64,000 nucleotides of DNA from Clostridiales bacterium (GTDB lineage: Bacteria; Bacillota; Clostridia; Saccharofermentanales; Saccharofermentanaceae), in the NCBI GenBank assembly GCA_017617995.1, contig JAFZVE010000070.1:60433-124432 (forward strand), written 5' to 3'. Shown here one piece after another: positions 25,659 through 34,952 of this stretch. The notes beneath the pieces were generated by a model. The model ran no database searches. It was given only the letters and a program-made list of their open reading frames with translations, and was not told the DNA's origin. The position numbers and the translations under genes are program-made. How positions within the stretch are numbered: position 1 is the first letter of the stretch; each line of letters opens with the position of its first letter.

Positions 25659-26691
25659 TGTATTTATTGAAGATTATCAGATGCTGGGCGAGCTTCCATT
25701 CATTGACTGGGAGCGTTTTCGTGATACCACGATACTTGTTACCGGAGCGACGGGGCTGATCGGTATGAACCTGGTCAAAGCTCTTATATGGAACGGCGAG
25801 AAGAAGGATCTTCACATCCGTATCCTGGCCCCGGTACGTAATGTCGATGCGGCAAAAGAACTGTTTGGAGAAGATACTGTCGAGATATTCTATTATGAAC
25901 TCGGCACACCGCTTCCGCTTGATGAACATGTCGACTATATTGTCCATCTGGCCAGCCCGACAAGCTCGAAGTACTTCATGGAGAAACCGGCCGACACTTT
26001 ACTTGCCAACATCGATGGAACAAGAGCGCTTCTTCAGTGGGCGTATGAGCATCCTATCAAGCGATTCATCATGGTGTCGACCATGGAAGTATACGGATTT
26101 CCGAAGAAAGGGCATAAGGTGACAGAAGAAGAGGTCGGCGGTTTCCTTCCTCAGAATGCCAGAAACAGTTATCCGATCGGTAAGATCGCGACAGAGATGC
26201 TCTGCTATTCCTATTATGTCCAGCATGACGTTCCGACGGTGATCCTGCGTGCGACACAGACCTTCGGTCCGGGCGTACGATATGACGATGGTCGTGTTTT
26301 TGCACAGTTTATGCGCTGTGCGATAGAAGGAACGGATATCGTTCTTCGCTCTTCCGGTCTTACTGAAAGATGCTATCTGTATACAGCTGACGCGGTTTCT
26401 GCGATTCTAACAGCAATTCATCGTGCCGAGAATGGAAATGCCTATACTGTTGCCAATCCGAGCACATACTGCTCGATTCGACAAATGGCGGAAATGGTCA
26501 CGAAGGACCTATCTGACGGGAAGATTTCCGTAAAGTACGATATAGCGGAAGATATCGGCAAACTCGGCTATGCCGACACGTTATATATGGATCTTGATGT
26601 CCGTAAACTGGAATCTTTGGGCTGGAATGCCAGGGTCGGGCTGAAAGATATGTTTAAGAGAATGATGAGAGGTGTTTCCGAAGATGCATAA
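25651..26691 (+). CDS. NAD-dependent epimerase/dehydratase (extended SDR)
   Basis: This roughly 346-residue extended-SDR protein has the NAD-binding GATGLIGMN near residue 30, VSTMEVYG, and the catalytic Tyr-x-x-x-Lys in SYPIGK near residue 170. Start choice is uncertain: ATG 25651 overlaps the cytidylyltransferase stop (ATGAGTAG), while ATG 25642 is three codons upstream. Overlap with the cytidylyltransferase gene suggests that it acts on the CDP-activated product or supplies its precursor. Adjacent cytidylyltransferase and SDR functions are also joined in Haemophilus Bcs1, which makes CDP-ribitol. The substrate is not known. Confidence 0.82.
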   Translation: MSSVFIEDYQMLGELPFIDWERFRDTTILVTGATGLIGMNLVKALIWNGEKKDLHIRILAPVRNVDAAKELFGEDTVEIFYYELGTPLPLDEHVDYIVHLASPTSSKYFMEKPADTLLANIDGTRALLQWAYEHPIKRFIMVSTMEVYGFPKKGHKVTEEEVGGFLPQNARNSYPIGKIATEMLCYSYYVQHDVPTVILRATQTFGPGVRYDDGRVFAQFMRCAIEGTDIVLRSSGLTERCYLYTADAVSAILTAIHRAENGNAYTVANPSTYCSIRQMAEMVTKDLSDGKISVKYDIAEDIGKLGYADTLYMDLDVRKLESLGWNARVGLKDMFKRMMRGVSEDA

Positions 26692-27601
26692 AGTTGCAGT
26701 GATGGTAAGCACATATAACGGCGAGCGTTTCCTTCGTGAACAGATCGATTGTATTCTGGCCCAGACCGGGGTCGATATTCATCTGTATATCCGGGATGAT
26801 GGTTCTTCTGATAGTACCATCTCGATTATAAACGAATACGTGGCCGGCCATGAAAATGTCACGCTTTTCCAGGGCCAGAATCTGGGAGTAGGCTCCAGCT
26901 TCATGGATCTTGTCTATCGTGTTCCCAATGATTACGATTTCTATGCTTTTGCGGACCAGGATGATAACTGGCTTGAAAGCAAGATGCGGAAGGGTGCCGA
27001 AGCACTCGTGAACGAAGAAGGTCCTGCGTTATATTGCTCCAATCAGATCCTCGTGGATAAGGATAAGAACCGTCTCGGACTTCGCCATAAGGAAGCACTT
27101 GACTGTTCCTGGATGCAGATCATGTGCGATAACAAGATCTCCGGCTGTACGATGGTATGGAACCGGAAACTTCAGGAATTGCTTTCGGATCCGAAGAGAC
27201 GCCCGTCGCCGCAGCTCCTCGCGATCCGCATCCACGATGTGTGGGTGGGTATGGTGGCCGCCACCACAGGGAAAATCATCTACGATAAGGATGGGTACAT
27301 CCTCTATCGCCAGCACGAGAACAATGTAGTCGGTGTCCGTAAGACAAGCCATTTTGCCGAATATAAGAAAAAACTCAAGAAGAAGCAGCTTCGTTGCGGA
27401 CGTAGTATGCTCGCATCAACGATCGCCGAAAAATTCGGTGATCTTCTGGCTCCGGATGTACTTGCCAAGATGGAGAAATACGGTTCGTATAAAAAATCCA
27501 TCCGCAGGAAGTTCTCTATGTTCGGAGAGAAAGAAGTATATAAACACACAGGGGAGACCGCCTTGCAGTTCAGACTCAAAGTTCTGCTCGGTCTGTTTTG
27601 A
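26684..27601 (+). CDS. Glycosyltransferase family 2, rhamnosyltransferase-like
   Basis: This 305-residue GT-A transferase begins KVAVMVSTYNGERFL and has IRDDGSSDST and the FADQDDNW motif typical of rhamnosyltransferase-like GT2 enzymes. GAGAGGTG lies 8 bases before ATG 26684; an in-frame GTG at 26672 overlaps that site. It overlaps the SDR gene by 8 bases. The rmlABDC genes downstream make dTDP-L-rhamnose, so rhamnose is the likely donor, though this rests on family resemblance and context. Confidence 0.88.
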   Translation: MHKVAVMVSTYNGERFLREQIDCILAQTGVDIHLYIRDDGSSDSTISIINEYVAGHENVTLFQGQNLGVGSSFMDLVYRVPNDYDFYAFADQDDNWLESKMRKGAEALVNEEGPALYCSNQILVDKDKNRLGLRHKEALDCSWMQIMCDNKISGCTMVWNRKLQELLSDPKRRPSPQLLAIRIHDVWVGMVAATTGKIIYDKDGYILYRQHENNVVGVRKTSHFAEYKKKLKKKQLRCGRSMLASTIAEKFGDLLAPDVLAKMEKYGSYKKSIRRKFSMFGEKEVYKHTGETALQFRLKVLLGLF

Positions 27602-27643
27602 AAGTAAAAGGGAAGAAATACTATTGAGGATCAGGAGTATTAC

Positions 27644-28951
27644 ATGCTGGCGCTGACATGGGGAATATTACTCATATTTGTAGTTCTATCCTACTGGTAC
27701 TATAAGAAGGACTTTACCGGTCCTTTGTTCTTAGTGTGTTCCAGTATGCTTCTTTGTTTTACGATCGTATGCATGAATTATGAGAACTGGGATATGAAGA
27801 AGCATGGCTTCTATTATCTGACAACAATCACTTTTGTACTGGCTCTTGTCAGCTTTTTCTTCGGAACACTGCTCGTGCGTGCATTGATGTCTTATCGGAA
27901 TAAGCCGATTACGGATGAGATCGATCCCGGCATCATGGAAAGAACAAAAAAGAACTTCCCTTATAGGCTCTTTACCGTTCTTTCTATCATTCTTTTTCTT
28001 GCCTATATATTCATCAAATTCCGTGGCCTGAATCTCAGTTCTTTCTCGGCATTTAAGACCTCTCTCCGCGCCATATATGATGAAGAGAAGACGTATAATT
28101 TCTTTACGACACAGTTATTCGAGATCCTGGTGGCCATCGCATACATCTGTCTACATCGTGTCATGATCACGAGATTTGTTCATAAGGAAAAAAACAAAAA
28201 ACTCGTTTATGTACCAATCGTTTTCTTCCTGATTTACGCACTGATCACGACGGACCGTAATATTCTTATCCGGTTCTTCCTGTTTGGCCTTCTGCTTTTT
28301 GTCTCTTCCTACGAATGGAAGAAATCAGTTTTTGTAAGAAACCGCAAGCTTATCGTTAAAGTCGGCATTATTGGAATCGTCTTTGCGCTTATTTTCTGGG
28401 GCTTCGGACGAATGAAGAACTATAAGTCCGGATTCGATAGAGCCATAGGTATTTATGCCGGCTCGGGGATTTATGCGTATAATCTCTGGCTTGAAGGTTT
28501 CGATAACAATTATACGAATGGTCAGCAGTCGTTCTCTGTTGTACAGAATACTCTCGCTGCGGTTGGGATCGGAGAGGAATCAAAAGTGCCGCATAACTCG
28601 GAATATACCGAATATAAATCGCCAAACGGCTATACATTTGCGACAAATATCTACTCGGCATTCCGTCCGTACTATCAGGATTTCGGTATGGCGGGAGTAT
28701 GCATCATCCCGTTTCTGACCGGTGCACTATTCGAATTTCTGTACCTGATGAATAAACGTGACAAATTCGGATTCTGGTGGATGTTCTACACGTCCCATGT
28801 TTATCCTGTTGTATATTATCCGATCCTCGAACAATTCCTGAAGCGTTTCCATTTCGGACTTGTTTACGAGATCGGCTGGCTCGTGGTGTTCTACTATCTT
28901 GTCTATGCCAAAGATGGATTATGGCGTGTGAAGGTATCGGCACAGCGGTGA
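27644..28951 (+). CDS. Wzy-like oligosaccharide repeat-unit polymerase
   Basis: This 435-residue integral membrane protein has about ten hydrophobic segments and a large outward loop around 265-360 containing YAGSGIYAYN, the pattern of O-antigen/capsule polymerases. Such proteins join lipid-linked repeat units on the outer face of the membrane. Primary sequence is poorly conserved in this class, so the call rests on topology and position between glycosyltransferase and flippase genes. AGGAG precedes ATG 27644. Confidence 0.82.
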   Translation: MLALTWGILLIFVVLSYWYYKKDFTGPLFLVCSSMLLCFTIVCMNYENWDMKKHGFYYLTTITFVLALVSFFFGTLLVRALMSYRNKPITDEIDPGIMERTKKNFPYRLFTVLSIILFLAYIFIKFRGLNLSSFSAFKTSLRAIYDEEKTYNFFTTQLFEILVAIAYICLHRVMITRFVHKEKNKKLVYVPIVFFLIYALITTDRNILIRFFLFGLLLFVSSYEWKKSVFVRNRKLIVKVGIIGIVFALIFWGFGRMKNYKSGFDRAIGIYAGSGIYAYNLWLEGFDNNYTNGQQSFSVVQNTLAAVGIGEESKVPHNSEYTEYKSPNGYTFATNIYSAFRPYYQDFGMAGVCIIPFLTGALFEFLYLMNKRDKFGFWWMFYTSHVYPVVYYPILEQFLKRFHFGLVYEIGWLVVFYYLVYAKDGLWRVKVSAQR

Positions 28952-28990
28952 CTATTCTTGATATTTTACTTATTTTGTAGGAGCTATACG

Positions 28991-30415
28991 GTGACACAAA
29001 CTAAACTCAAAAGCAAAAACTCGATCAAATCCAATGTGTTCCTTTCACTTTTCGTGCAGGTGATCTCATTGGTCGTCAGTTTTATCCTGAACCTGATCGT
29101 TCCGAAGTTTATTCCGGAGCTGTCTTACGCCCACTGGCAGACTTTTGTTCTTTATGCCGGATATGTTGGGGTGCTGCACTTCGGCCTTCTGGATGGCCTG
29201 GTACTTCGTTATTCACAGTACGATTACGATCAGCTGGATAAACCACGCATCCGCTCACAGTTCCGGGCACTTTTGCTTGGCAATTCCTTCATTACCTTCA
29301 CCACAATGCTGTTTGTCGGTATCTTTGTCGGCGGAGCAAACAAACTGATCTTTATCCTTGTTGCTCTAAGTGTGCTCTCCCGAAATCTGTTCACCTATAC
29401 CTCGTATATATTCCAGATTACGAACCGGATCAAGATCTATGCCAAGCTCGTTATCTCCCAGAGACTCTTCTTCGGCGTCTTCACCGTGGTCCTGCTGCTA
29501 CTGCATGTAGAGAATTTCTATATGTACTGTATTGCGGATCTCTGTGCGGATTTCTTCGGTGTGCTTGTCGGCTTCTTCTATAACAAAGACATGTATATCG
29601 GTAAAGCTATCCCGCTTACGGAATCGATGAAAGAACTGAAGTCCAATATCAGTTCCGGGTGCATGCTTCTCGTTGCGAACTGGTCATCGGCGCTTCTTAT
29701 CAGTGGTGCTAAGATGATCATCCAGTGGCACTGGGGCGATCTGATCTTCGGAAAGGTTTCTTTCTCGTTCAGCATTTCCAACTTGTTCCTGGCCTTTGTC
29801 ACAGCAATCAGCGTAGTGCTTTTCCCGCAGTTAAAGAGAATGGAAAAGGATAAACTTCCGCAGTTATATATGACTATCCGTAACGCGGTAACTCCTGTTC
29901 TGTTTATCTCCCTTCTTTGCTATTATCCGGGATGTCTTGTGTTGGAAAGATGGCTTCCCAAATATGTGGAGAGCCTTACTTACCTCGGGATCATGCTGCC
30001 GATCATCATCTACGCCTCGAAAGTCAGTCTCCTTACGAATAATTATCTGAAAGCATATCGTGCAGAGAAGAAGATGCTTATCGTAAATGTCATCGCGGTG
30101 GTTTCCTCCATGACTGCATTCCTGATCTCCGCGTATGTACTCGATAACATGAACCTGATGCTCTATTTCATCGTTTTCTTCATCATGATGCGCTCCGTTC
30201 TCTCGGAAATCATCGTAGCCGGCATCATCCATGTAAACATAAAGAAAGACTTCATTATCGAAGGTTTCATGACCATGGCGTTCATTCTGTGTGCGAAACA
30301 TATGAAATTCGTCACAGGTTGCCTGGTCTATGCCGCTCTGTTAGTATTATACTTATATATGTACAAAGATAGCCTGAAGCAGTTCATCAGGGTAAAACCG
30401 AAAAAGGCAGAATAA
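28991..30415 (+). CDS. Wzx-like oligosaccharide flippase
   Basis: This 474-residue protein has about twelve to fourteen hydrophobic helices of the polysaccharide-transporter (MATE/MOP) fold and should flip lipid-linked repeat units across the membrane. The start is set at GTG 28991, 7 bases after TAGGAG; an in-frame TTG at 28958 lacks a ribosome site. It lies directly between the polymerase and rmlA genes. Together with Wzy and the priming transferase it defines a Wzy-dependent export route. Confidence 0.87.
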   Translation: MTQTKLKSKNSIKSNVFLSLFVQVISLVVSFILNLIVPKFIPELSYAHWQTFVLYAGYVGVLHFGLLDGLVLRYSQYDYDQLDKPRIRSQFRALLLGNSFITFTTMLFVGIFVGGANKLIFILVALSVLSRNLFTYTSYIFQITNRIKIYAKLVISQRLFFGVFTVVLLLLHVENFYMYCIADLCADFFGVLVGFFYNKDMYIGKAIPLTESMKELKSNISSGCMLLVANWSSALLISGAKMIIQWHWGDLIFGKVSFSFSISNLFLAFVTAISVVLFPQLKRMEKDKLPQLYMTIRNAVTPVLFISLLCYYPGCLVLERWLPKYVESLTYLGIMLPIIIYASKVSLLTNNYLKAYRAEKKMLIVNVIAVVSSMTAFLISAYVLDNMNLMLYFIVFFIMMRSVLSEIIVAGIIHVNIKKDFIIEGFMTMAFILCAKHMKFVTGCLVYAALLVLYLYMYKDSLKQFIRVKPKKAE

Positions 30416-30427
30416 AGGAGAGTTTGT

Positions 30428-31315
30428 ATGAAGGGAATCATTCTTGCCGGGGGAGCCGGCACAAGGCTTTATCCACTTACGATGGTTACAAGTAAGCAGT
30501 TATTGCCTGTTTATGATAAGCCGATGATCTATTATCCGTTGTCCACGCTGATGCTTGCCGGAATCAAGGATATCCTGATTATCAGCACTCCGGTTGACAC
30601 CCCGCGTTTCGAAGCTCTTCTGGGAGACGGTTCACAATTCGGAATCTCACTTTCTTACTGCGTTCAGCCTTCGCCGGACGGACTTGCGCAGGCTTTTATC
30701 CTCGGACAGGAATTTATCGGTGAGGATGCTTGTGCCATGGTTCTCGGAGATAACATCTTCTATGGTAACGGTTTCAGTAAGGTGCTTCGCGCAGCGGCCG
30801 AGAATGCCGAGAAGAATAACCGTGCGACCGTTTTCGGGTATTACGTTAATGATCCGGAAAGATTCGGAGTGGTTGCCTTTGATGAGACCGGCAGGGTCAC
30901 GAGTATTGAAGAAAAACCAGAATCACCGAAATCCAATTATGCCGTAACGGGTCTTTATTTCTATCCGGCCGGTGTTTCCGAACGTGCACTTCAGGTCAAG
31001 CCCAGCGCCAGAGGCGAATTGGAGATCACGACGTTGAATGACATGTATTTGAAAGATAATTGCCTTGATGTACAATTACTTGGACGTGGTTTTGCCTGGC
31101 TGGATACCGGAACGATGGATAGTCTGGTTGAGGCGGCAGACTTTGTTCAGATGATCTCCAAGCGCCAGGGAATCACGATGTCGGCGCCGGAAGAGATTGC
31201 ATTTATCAATAAGTGGATCGATAAGGAGATGCTTGAAGAATCCGCCGAAAGATATGGAAAATCGCCCTATGGGGCACATCTGCGATCTGTAGCGGAAGGG
31301 AAACTGAAGTATTGA
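30428..31315 (+). CDS. rmlA: Glucose-1-phosphate thymidylyltransferase
   Basis: This 295-residue enzyme makes dTDP-glucose, the first step to dTDP-L-rhamnose. The nucleotide loop [11 protein letters not shown] lies at the N-terminus. [21 protein letters not shown] with metal Asp, and [12 protein letters not shown] are all canonical. Length matches RmlA (about 290). AAAGGAG precedes ATG 30428. Its stop is followed at once by the ribosome site of rmlB, and the four rml genes run A-B-D-C. Confidence 0.95.
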   Translation: MKGIILAGGAGTRLYPLTMVTSKQLLPVYDKPMIYYPLSTLMLAGIKDILIISTPVDTPRFEALLGDGSQFGISLSYCVQPSPDGLAQAFILGQEFIGEDACAMVLGDNIFYGNGFSKVLRAAAENAEKNNRATVFGYYVNDPERFGVVAFDETGRVTSIEEKPESPKSNYAVTGLYFYPAGVSERALQVKPSARGELEITTLNDMYLKDNCLDVQLLGRGFAWLDTGTMDSLVEAADFVQMISKRQGITMSAPEEIAFINKWIDKEMLEESAERYGKSPYGAHLRSVAEGKLKY

Positions 31316-31326
31316 GGAGTGACGAA

Positions 31327-32391
31327 ATGAAGAAGTATTTGATTACCGGTTGTGCCGGATTTATCGGCTCGAACTTTGTATATTATATGTTGAAGAAGTA
31401 TGATGACATTCTTCTGGTAAACATTGATAAGCTTACTTATGCAGGAAATCTGGAGAACCTGAAGGGCGTAGAGGGAGATCCCCGCCATGTTTTCGTTCAC
31501 GGAGATATCTGTGACAAGGAACTGATCACGAAGCTTTTCGGGCAGTATGACTTTGATTATGTCATTAATTTCGCGGCCGAGAGCCATGTGGACCGCTCGA
31601 TCGCCAATCCGGAGATCTTCGTCCAGACGAACGTGATGGGTACGGTAAATCTCCTCCAGCGTGCGAAAGAAGCTTGGTACGACGCCGAGAATAAGACCTG
31701 GAAAGAAGGGAAGAAGTACATCCAGGTTAGTACTGACGAAGTCTATGGTGCACTCGGTGCAGAAGGCTATTTCATGGAGACCACTCCGATCAATCCCCAT
31801 AGTCCGTATAGCTCTTCCAAGGCCTCTGCCGATCATTTCGTAAAGGCATTCCATGACACATACGGTATGCCGATCAACATCACAAGATGTTCGAATAACT
31901 ATGGTCCATATCAGTTCCCGGAGAAACTGATCCCGCTCATGATCAATAACGTCAAGCATCACAAGCAGCTTCCGGTATACGGCGATGGGATGCAGATCCG
32001 TGACTGGCTCTTCGTAGAAGACCACTGCAAGGCCATCGACATGGTCGCCAATGACGGTAAGATCGGTGAAGTATATAATGTCGGCGGTCACAATGAACGT
32101 CCGAATATCTTTATCGTGAAGACTATCATCGAGCAGCTGCACGACCGGCTGAAAGATGAGGGCATCTCGGAAGACCTCATCAAGCACGTGGAAGACCGTC
32201 TGGGTCATGACCGCCGTTACGGCATCGATCCGAGTAAGATCAAAGAGGATCTGGGCTGGTATCCGGAGACACCGTTTGAAGTCGGTATCGTAAAGACGAT
32301 CGACTGGTATCTGGAGAACGAAGAGTGGATGAATCGTGTCACTTCCGGTGCCTACCAGAAGTACTACGAGGATATGTACAGCAACAAGTAA
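31327..32391 (+). CDS. rmlB: dTDP-glucose 4,6-dehydratase
   Basis: This 354-residue extended SDR converts dTDP-glucose to dTDP-4-keto-6-deoxyglucose. The NAD motif GCAGFIGSNF lies at about 7-16. AAESHVDRSI, STDEVYGAL with the catalytic Thr-Asp-Glu triad, and YSSSKASAD with Tyr-x-x-x-Lys are all present, as is RCSNNYGPYQFPEKLIP. The ATG at 31327 is used because GAGGAG lies 8 bases before it; an in-frame ATG at 31312 overlaps rmlA. The 4-keto product could also feed the aminotransferase at 21155. Confidence 0.95.
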   Translation: MKKYLITGCAGFIGSNFVYYMLKKYDDILLVNIDKLTYAGNLENLKGVEGDPRHVFVHGDICDKELITKLFGQYDFDYVINFAAESHVDRSIANPEIFVQTNVMGTVNLLQRAKEAWYDAENKTWKEGKKYIQVSTDEVYGALGAEGYFMETTPINPHSPYSSSKASADHFVKAFHDTYGMPINITRCSNNYGPYQFPEKLIPLMINNVKHHKQLPVYGDGMQIRDWLFVEDHCKAIDMVANDGKIGEVYNVGGHNERPNIFIVKTIIEQLHDRLKDEGISEDLIKHVEDRLGHDRRYGIDPSKIKEDLGWYPETPFEVGIVKTIDWYLENEEWMNRVTSGAYQKYYEDMYSNK

Positions 32392-32414
32392 TTGGAGGAA
32401 TTAGATAAATTCAC

Positions 32415-33341
32415 ATGAAGTTTTTTGTTACCGGTGTTGGTGGCCAGGCAGGCCACGATGTGGTAAATGAAATAGTTAAGAGAGGATACGAATGTATCGG
32501 ATCGGATATCCAGCCGGAGTATTGCGGGATTCGTGATGGCAGTGCGATCACCGAAGTTCCGTATGTTTCTCTGGATATTACTGATGCGGAAAACGTCTTC
32601 AGAACAATCAACAGCATCGCTCCGGATGTGATCATTCATTGCGCTGCGTGGACTGCGGTAGACGCAGCTGAAGAAGAACAAGCTCGTGACAGAGTGCGGA
32701 TGATCAATGTCACAGGGACAGAGAATATCGCACGTGCGGCTAAAGCTCTTGATGCTAAGATGATCTATATCAGTACGGATTATGTTTTTGACGGGGAGGG
32801 AACACGTCCGTGGAAACCGGATGACACCTGTTATGCTCCACTCAATGTTTATGGACAGAGTAAACTGGATGGCGAGCTGGTAATAAAGAGCCTTCTTGAG
32901 AAATACTTCATCGTGCGAATCTCCTGGGTCTTCGGACTGAATGGCAATAATTTCATAAAGACGATGTTGAAAGTCGGAAGGACGCATGACGAAGTACGTG
33001 TCGTCAACGATCAGATCGGTACACCGACCTATACACTGGACCTTGCAAGACTTCTTGTTGATATGGCTGAGACAGAGAAATATGGCTATTATCACGCGAC
33101 GAACAGCGAATCAGAAGACGAATCTTATATTTCGTGGTATGATTTCTGTTGTGAGATATATAAGAGGGCAGGGCTTGCGACCCGGGTTATACCTGTTACG
33201 ACGGCTGAATATGGGCTGAATAAAGCCAAAAGACCTTTCAATAGTCGTATGGACAAGAGTAAACTTGTAGAAAACGGCTTTATGCCGCTCCCGGACTGGA
33301 AGGATGCCGTTAGCCGATATTTAAAGGAGATACTGGAATAA
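32415..33341 (+). CDS. rmlD: dTDP-4-dehydrorhamnose reductase
   Basis: This 308-residue SDR performs the last step to dTDP-L-rhamnose with NAD(P)H. The N-terminal VTGVGGQAGHDV is a variant of the usual GxxGQLG. STDYVFDGEG carries the active-site Thr/Asp region, and YGQSKLDGE carries Tyr-x-x-x-Lys. RISWVFG and DQIGTPTYT are typical RmlD blocks. A GGAGG sits 16 bases before ATG 32415, farther than usual. The next gene, rmlC, overlaps its stop by one base. Confidence 0.93.
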   Translation: MKFFVTGVGGQAGHDVVNEIVKRGYECIGSDIQPEYCGIRDGSAITEVPYVSLDITDAENVFRTINSIAPDVIIHCAAWTAVDAAEEEQARDRVRMINVTGTENIARAAKALDAKMIYISTDYVFDGEGTRPWKPDDTCYAPLNVYGQSKLDGELVIKSLLEKYFIVRISWVFGLNGNNFIKTMLKVGRTHDEVRVVNDQIGTPTYTLDLARLLVDMAETEKYGYYHATNSESEDESYISWYDFCCEIYKRAGLATRVIPVTTAEYGLNKAKRPFNSRMDKSKLVENGFMPLPDWKDAVSRYLKEILE

Positions 33342-33937
33342 TGGGCAAGATTGAAATAGTGAAAGATCTTAATGGGATCAAAGGCTTGTGCCTTATTGCT
33401 CCGAGTGTTTATGGCGATGCTCGCGGATACTTTATGGAGACATATTCTGTCCGGGATATGGCCGAAGTCGGTATTGATACTGTGTTTGTACAGGACAATC
33501 AGAGTTTGAGCACCAAGGGAGTCCTTAGGGGTCTTCATTTTCAGAAAGAATTCCCACAGACTAAACTTGTCCGTGTGATCCGAGGTGAGGTTTTCGATGT
33601 GTCTGTAGACCTTCGTCCCGGAAGCCCGACGTATGGCAAGTGGCATGGCGAGATTCTCAGCGAGGAGAATAAGCACCAGTTCCTCATTCCACGTGGATTT
33701 GCTCATGGGTTCCTGGTTCTTTCCGATGTTGCGGAATTCTGCTATAAGTGTGACGATTTTTATCATCCGAACGATGAAGGCGGACTTGCCTGGAATGATC
33801 CGGAGATCGGTATCGTTTGGCCGAGATTGACTGGCGAATACAAAGGCAGCGCGGACAACGAAGGGTATCTTGTAGATGGTGTTCCGCTGAACTTAAGTGA
33901 AAAAGACAAGCACTGGCCTACTTTGTCATCGTTATAA
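33341..33937 (+). CDS. rmlC: dTDP-4-dehydrorhamnose 3,5-epimerase
   Basis: This 198-residue cupin-fold enzyme epimerises C3 and C5 of the 4-keto sugar before reduction by RmlD. Visible signatures are DARGYFMETY, VQDNQSLSTKGVLRGLHFQ with the catalytic His, DVSVDLRPGSPTYG, and the active-site Tyr/His region FLIPRGFAHGF. Length fits RmlC (about 185-200). ATG 33341 overlaps the rmlD stop. It completes the rhamnose pathway in this cluster. Confidence 0.95.
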   Translation: MGKIEIVKDLNGIKGLCLIAPSVYGDARGYFMETYSVRDMAEVGIDTVFVQDNQSLSTKGVLRGLHFQKEFPQTKLVRVIRGEVFDVSVDLRPGSPTYGKWHGEILSEENKHQFLIPRGFAHGFLVLSDVAEFCYKCDDFYHPNDEGGLAWNDPEIGIVWPRLTGEYKGSADNEGYLVDGVPLNLSEKDKHWPTLSSL

Positions 33938-33954
33938 GATAATAATAGGAACGG

Positions 33955-34797
33955 TTGTTGGATTCAATCATTATGTCTCAAGAGAAAGAAAAGCTCAGTA
34001 TAAATCAGGTCCGTGATATTCAGCTCAAGATCATGGACTATATTGACGAGGTATGTGCGAATAACGGTATCCGCTACTCGCTTTCGTACGGCTCGCTTCT
34101 TGGAGCGATCCGCCACAAGGGCTTTATTCCCTGGGATGATGATCTGGATATCATGATGACCCGTGAGGACTATGAGCGTTTCAACGAAGTCGTGAAGTCG
34201 CATCCGGATCCGAGATACAATCTCCTCAATCAGAATAATAACTGGTTCCCCTGGACGAAGATTTGTGCCGCTAACACCGAGATCGTTGAAAATACAGGAG
34301 ATAACTACTATCTGCGAAATTATGGTGTCTGGGTCGATATTTTCCCATACGATGAAGTCCCGGACCCTTCCACCGAGGAAGCAAGGAAATTCCACAAGAA
34401 ATATACCACATATCTTCGACTGGCCAAGATACGTGCACTCAAGTATGACAATGTCAAGAAGAGAAGTGCGGTTTCGGCTGTCTTGTTTGTTATCTTACGC
34501 ACGGTTATGGCTCCGCTGCCCCTCACATTCTGGGGAAAGCGGATCGATAAACTTGCGAAGAAGTACTATAAGAAGAATACCGGCTTTTGTGCTTTTTCAG
34601 GATTTGATGACGTGGTTACAAAGACGGTACGAATGGCTCTTTTTGATGATGTTGCTCCGATGGAGTATGAGGACCGTAAATACCTGTGTCTTACCGGTTA
34701 CGACGAGTATCTGACCAGACTTTTCAACGATTATATGACTCCTCCGCCGGAAGACAAGCGGGTCTTTCTTCACTCTTTTGATGTATATCTTCGGTAA
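33955..34797 (+). CDS. LicD-family phosphotransferase-like protein (second copy)
   Basis: This roughly 280-residue protein has the same LicD core as the 24099 protein: LSYGSLLGAIRHKGF, then IPWDDDLDIMM with metal-binding Asp residues. The start is uncertain: TTG codons at 33955 and 33958 follow AGGA, while the first in-frame ATG, at 33973, has no ribosome site. It closes the polysaccharide cluster after rmlC. Two LicD copies in one cluster suggest two phospho-substitution sites or consecutive transfers, as with fukutin and FKRP in animals. Confidence 0.87.
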   Translation: MLDSIIMSQEKEKLSINQVRDIQLKIMDYIDEVCANNGIRYSLSYGSLLGAIRHKGFIPWDDDLDIMMTREDYERFNEVVKSHPDPRYNLLNQNNNWFPWTKICAANTEIVENTGDNYYLRNYGVWVDIFPYDEVPDPSTEEARKFHKKYTTYLRLAKIRALKYDNVKKRSAVSAVLFVILRTVMAPLPLTFWGKRIDKLAKKYYKKNTGFCAFSGFDDVVTKTVRMALFDDVAPMEYEDRKYLCLTGYDEYLTRLFNDYMTPPPEDKRVFLHSFDVYLR

Positions 34798-34867
34798 TTT
34801 TGCAACAAAACCGGATTCTCTATCGTCTTAATAGACAGATGTGCTGTATTTGTGAAGAATTTGTCAT

Positions 34868-34896
34868 TTGCATTCTCACAATTTATGGAATAGTAT
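34868..34896 (+). promoter_or_regulatory. Probable promoter of the moxR operon
   Basis: TTGCAT (34868-34873), a 17-base spacer and TAGTAT (34891-34896), in the 155-base gap before the moxR-like gene. Confidence 0.55.
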
Positions 34897-34952
34897 ATAT
34901 AAGCACATAATAATGACAATAAATCTTGTGGTTTATTGGGAGGAGATGAAGA

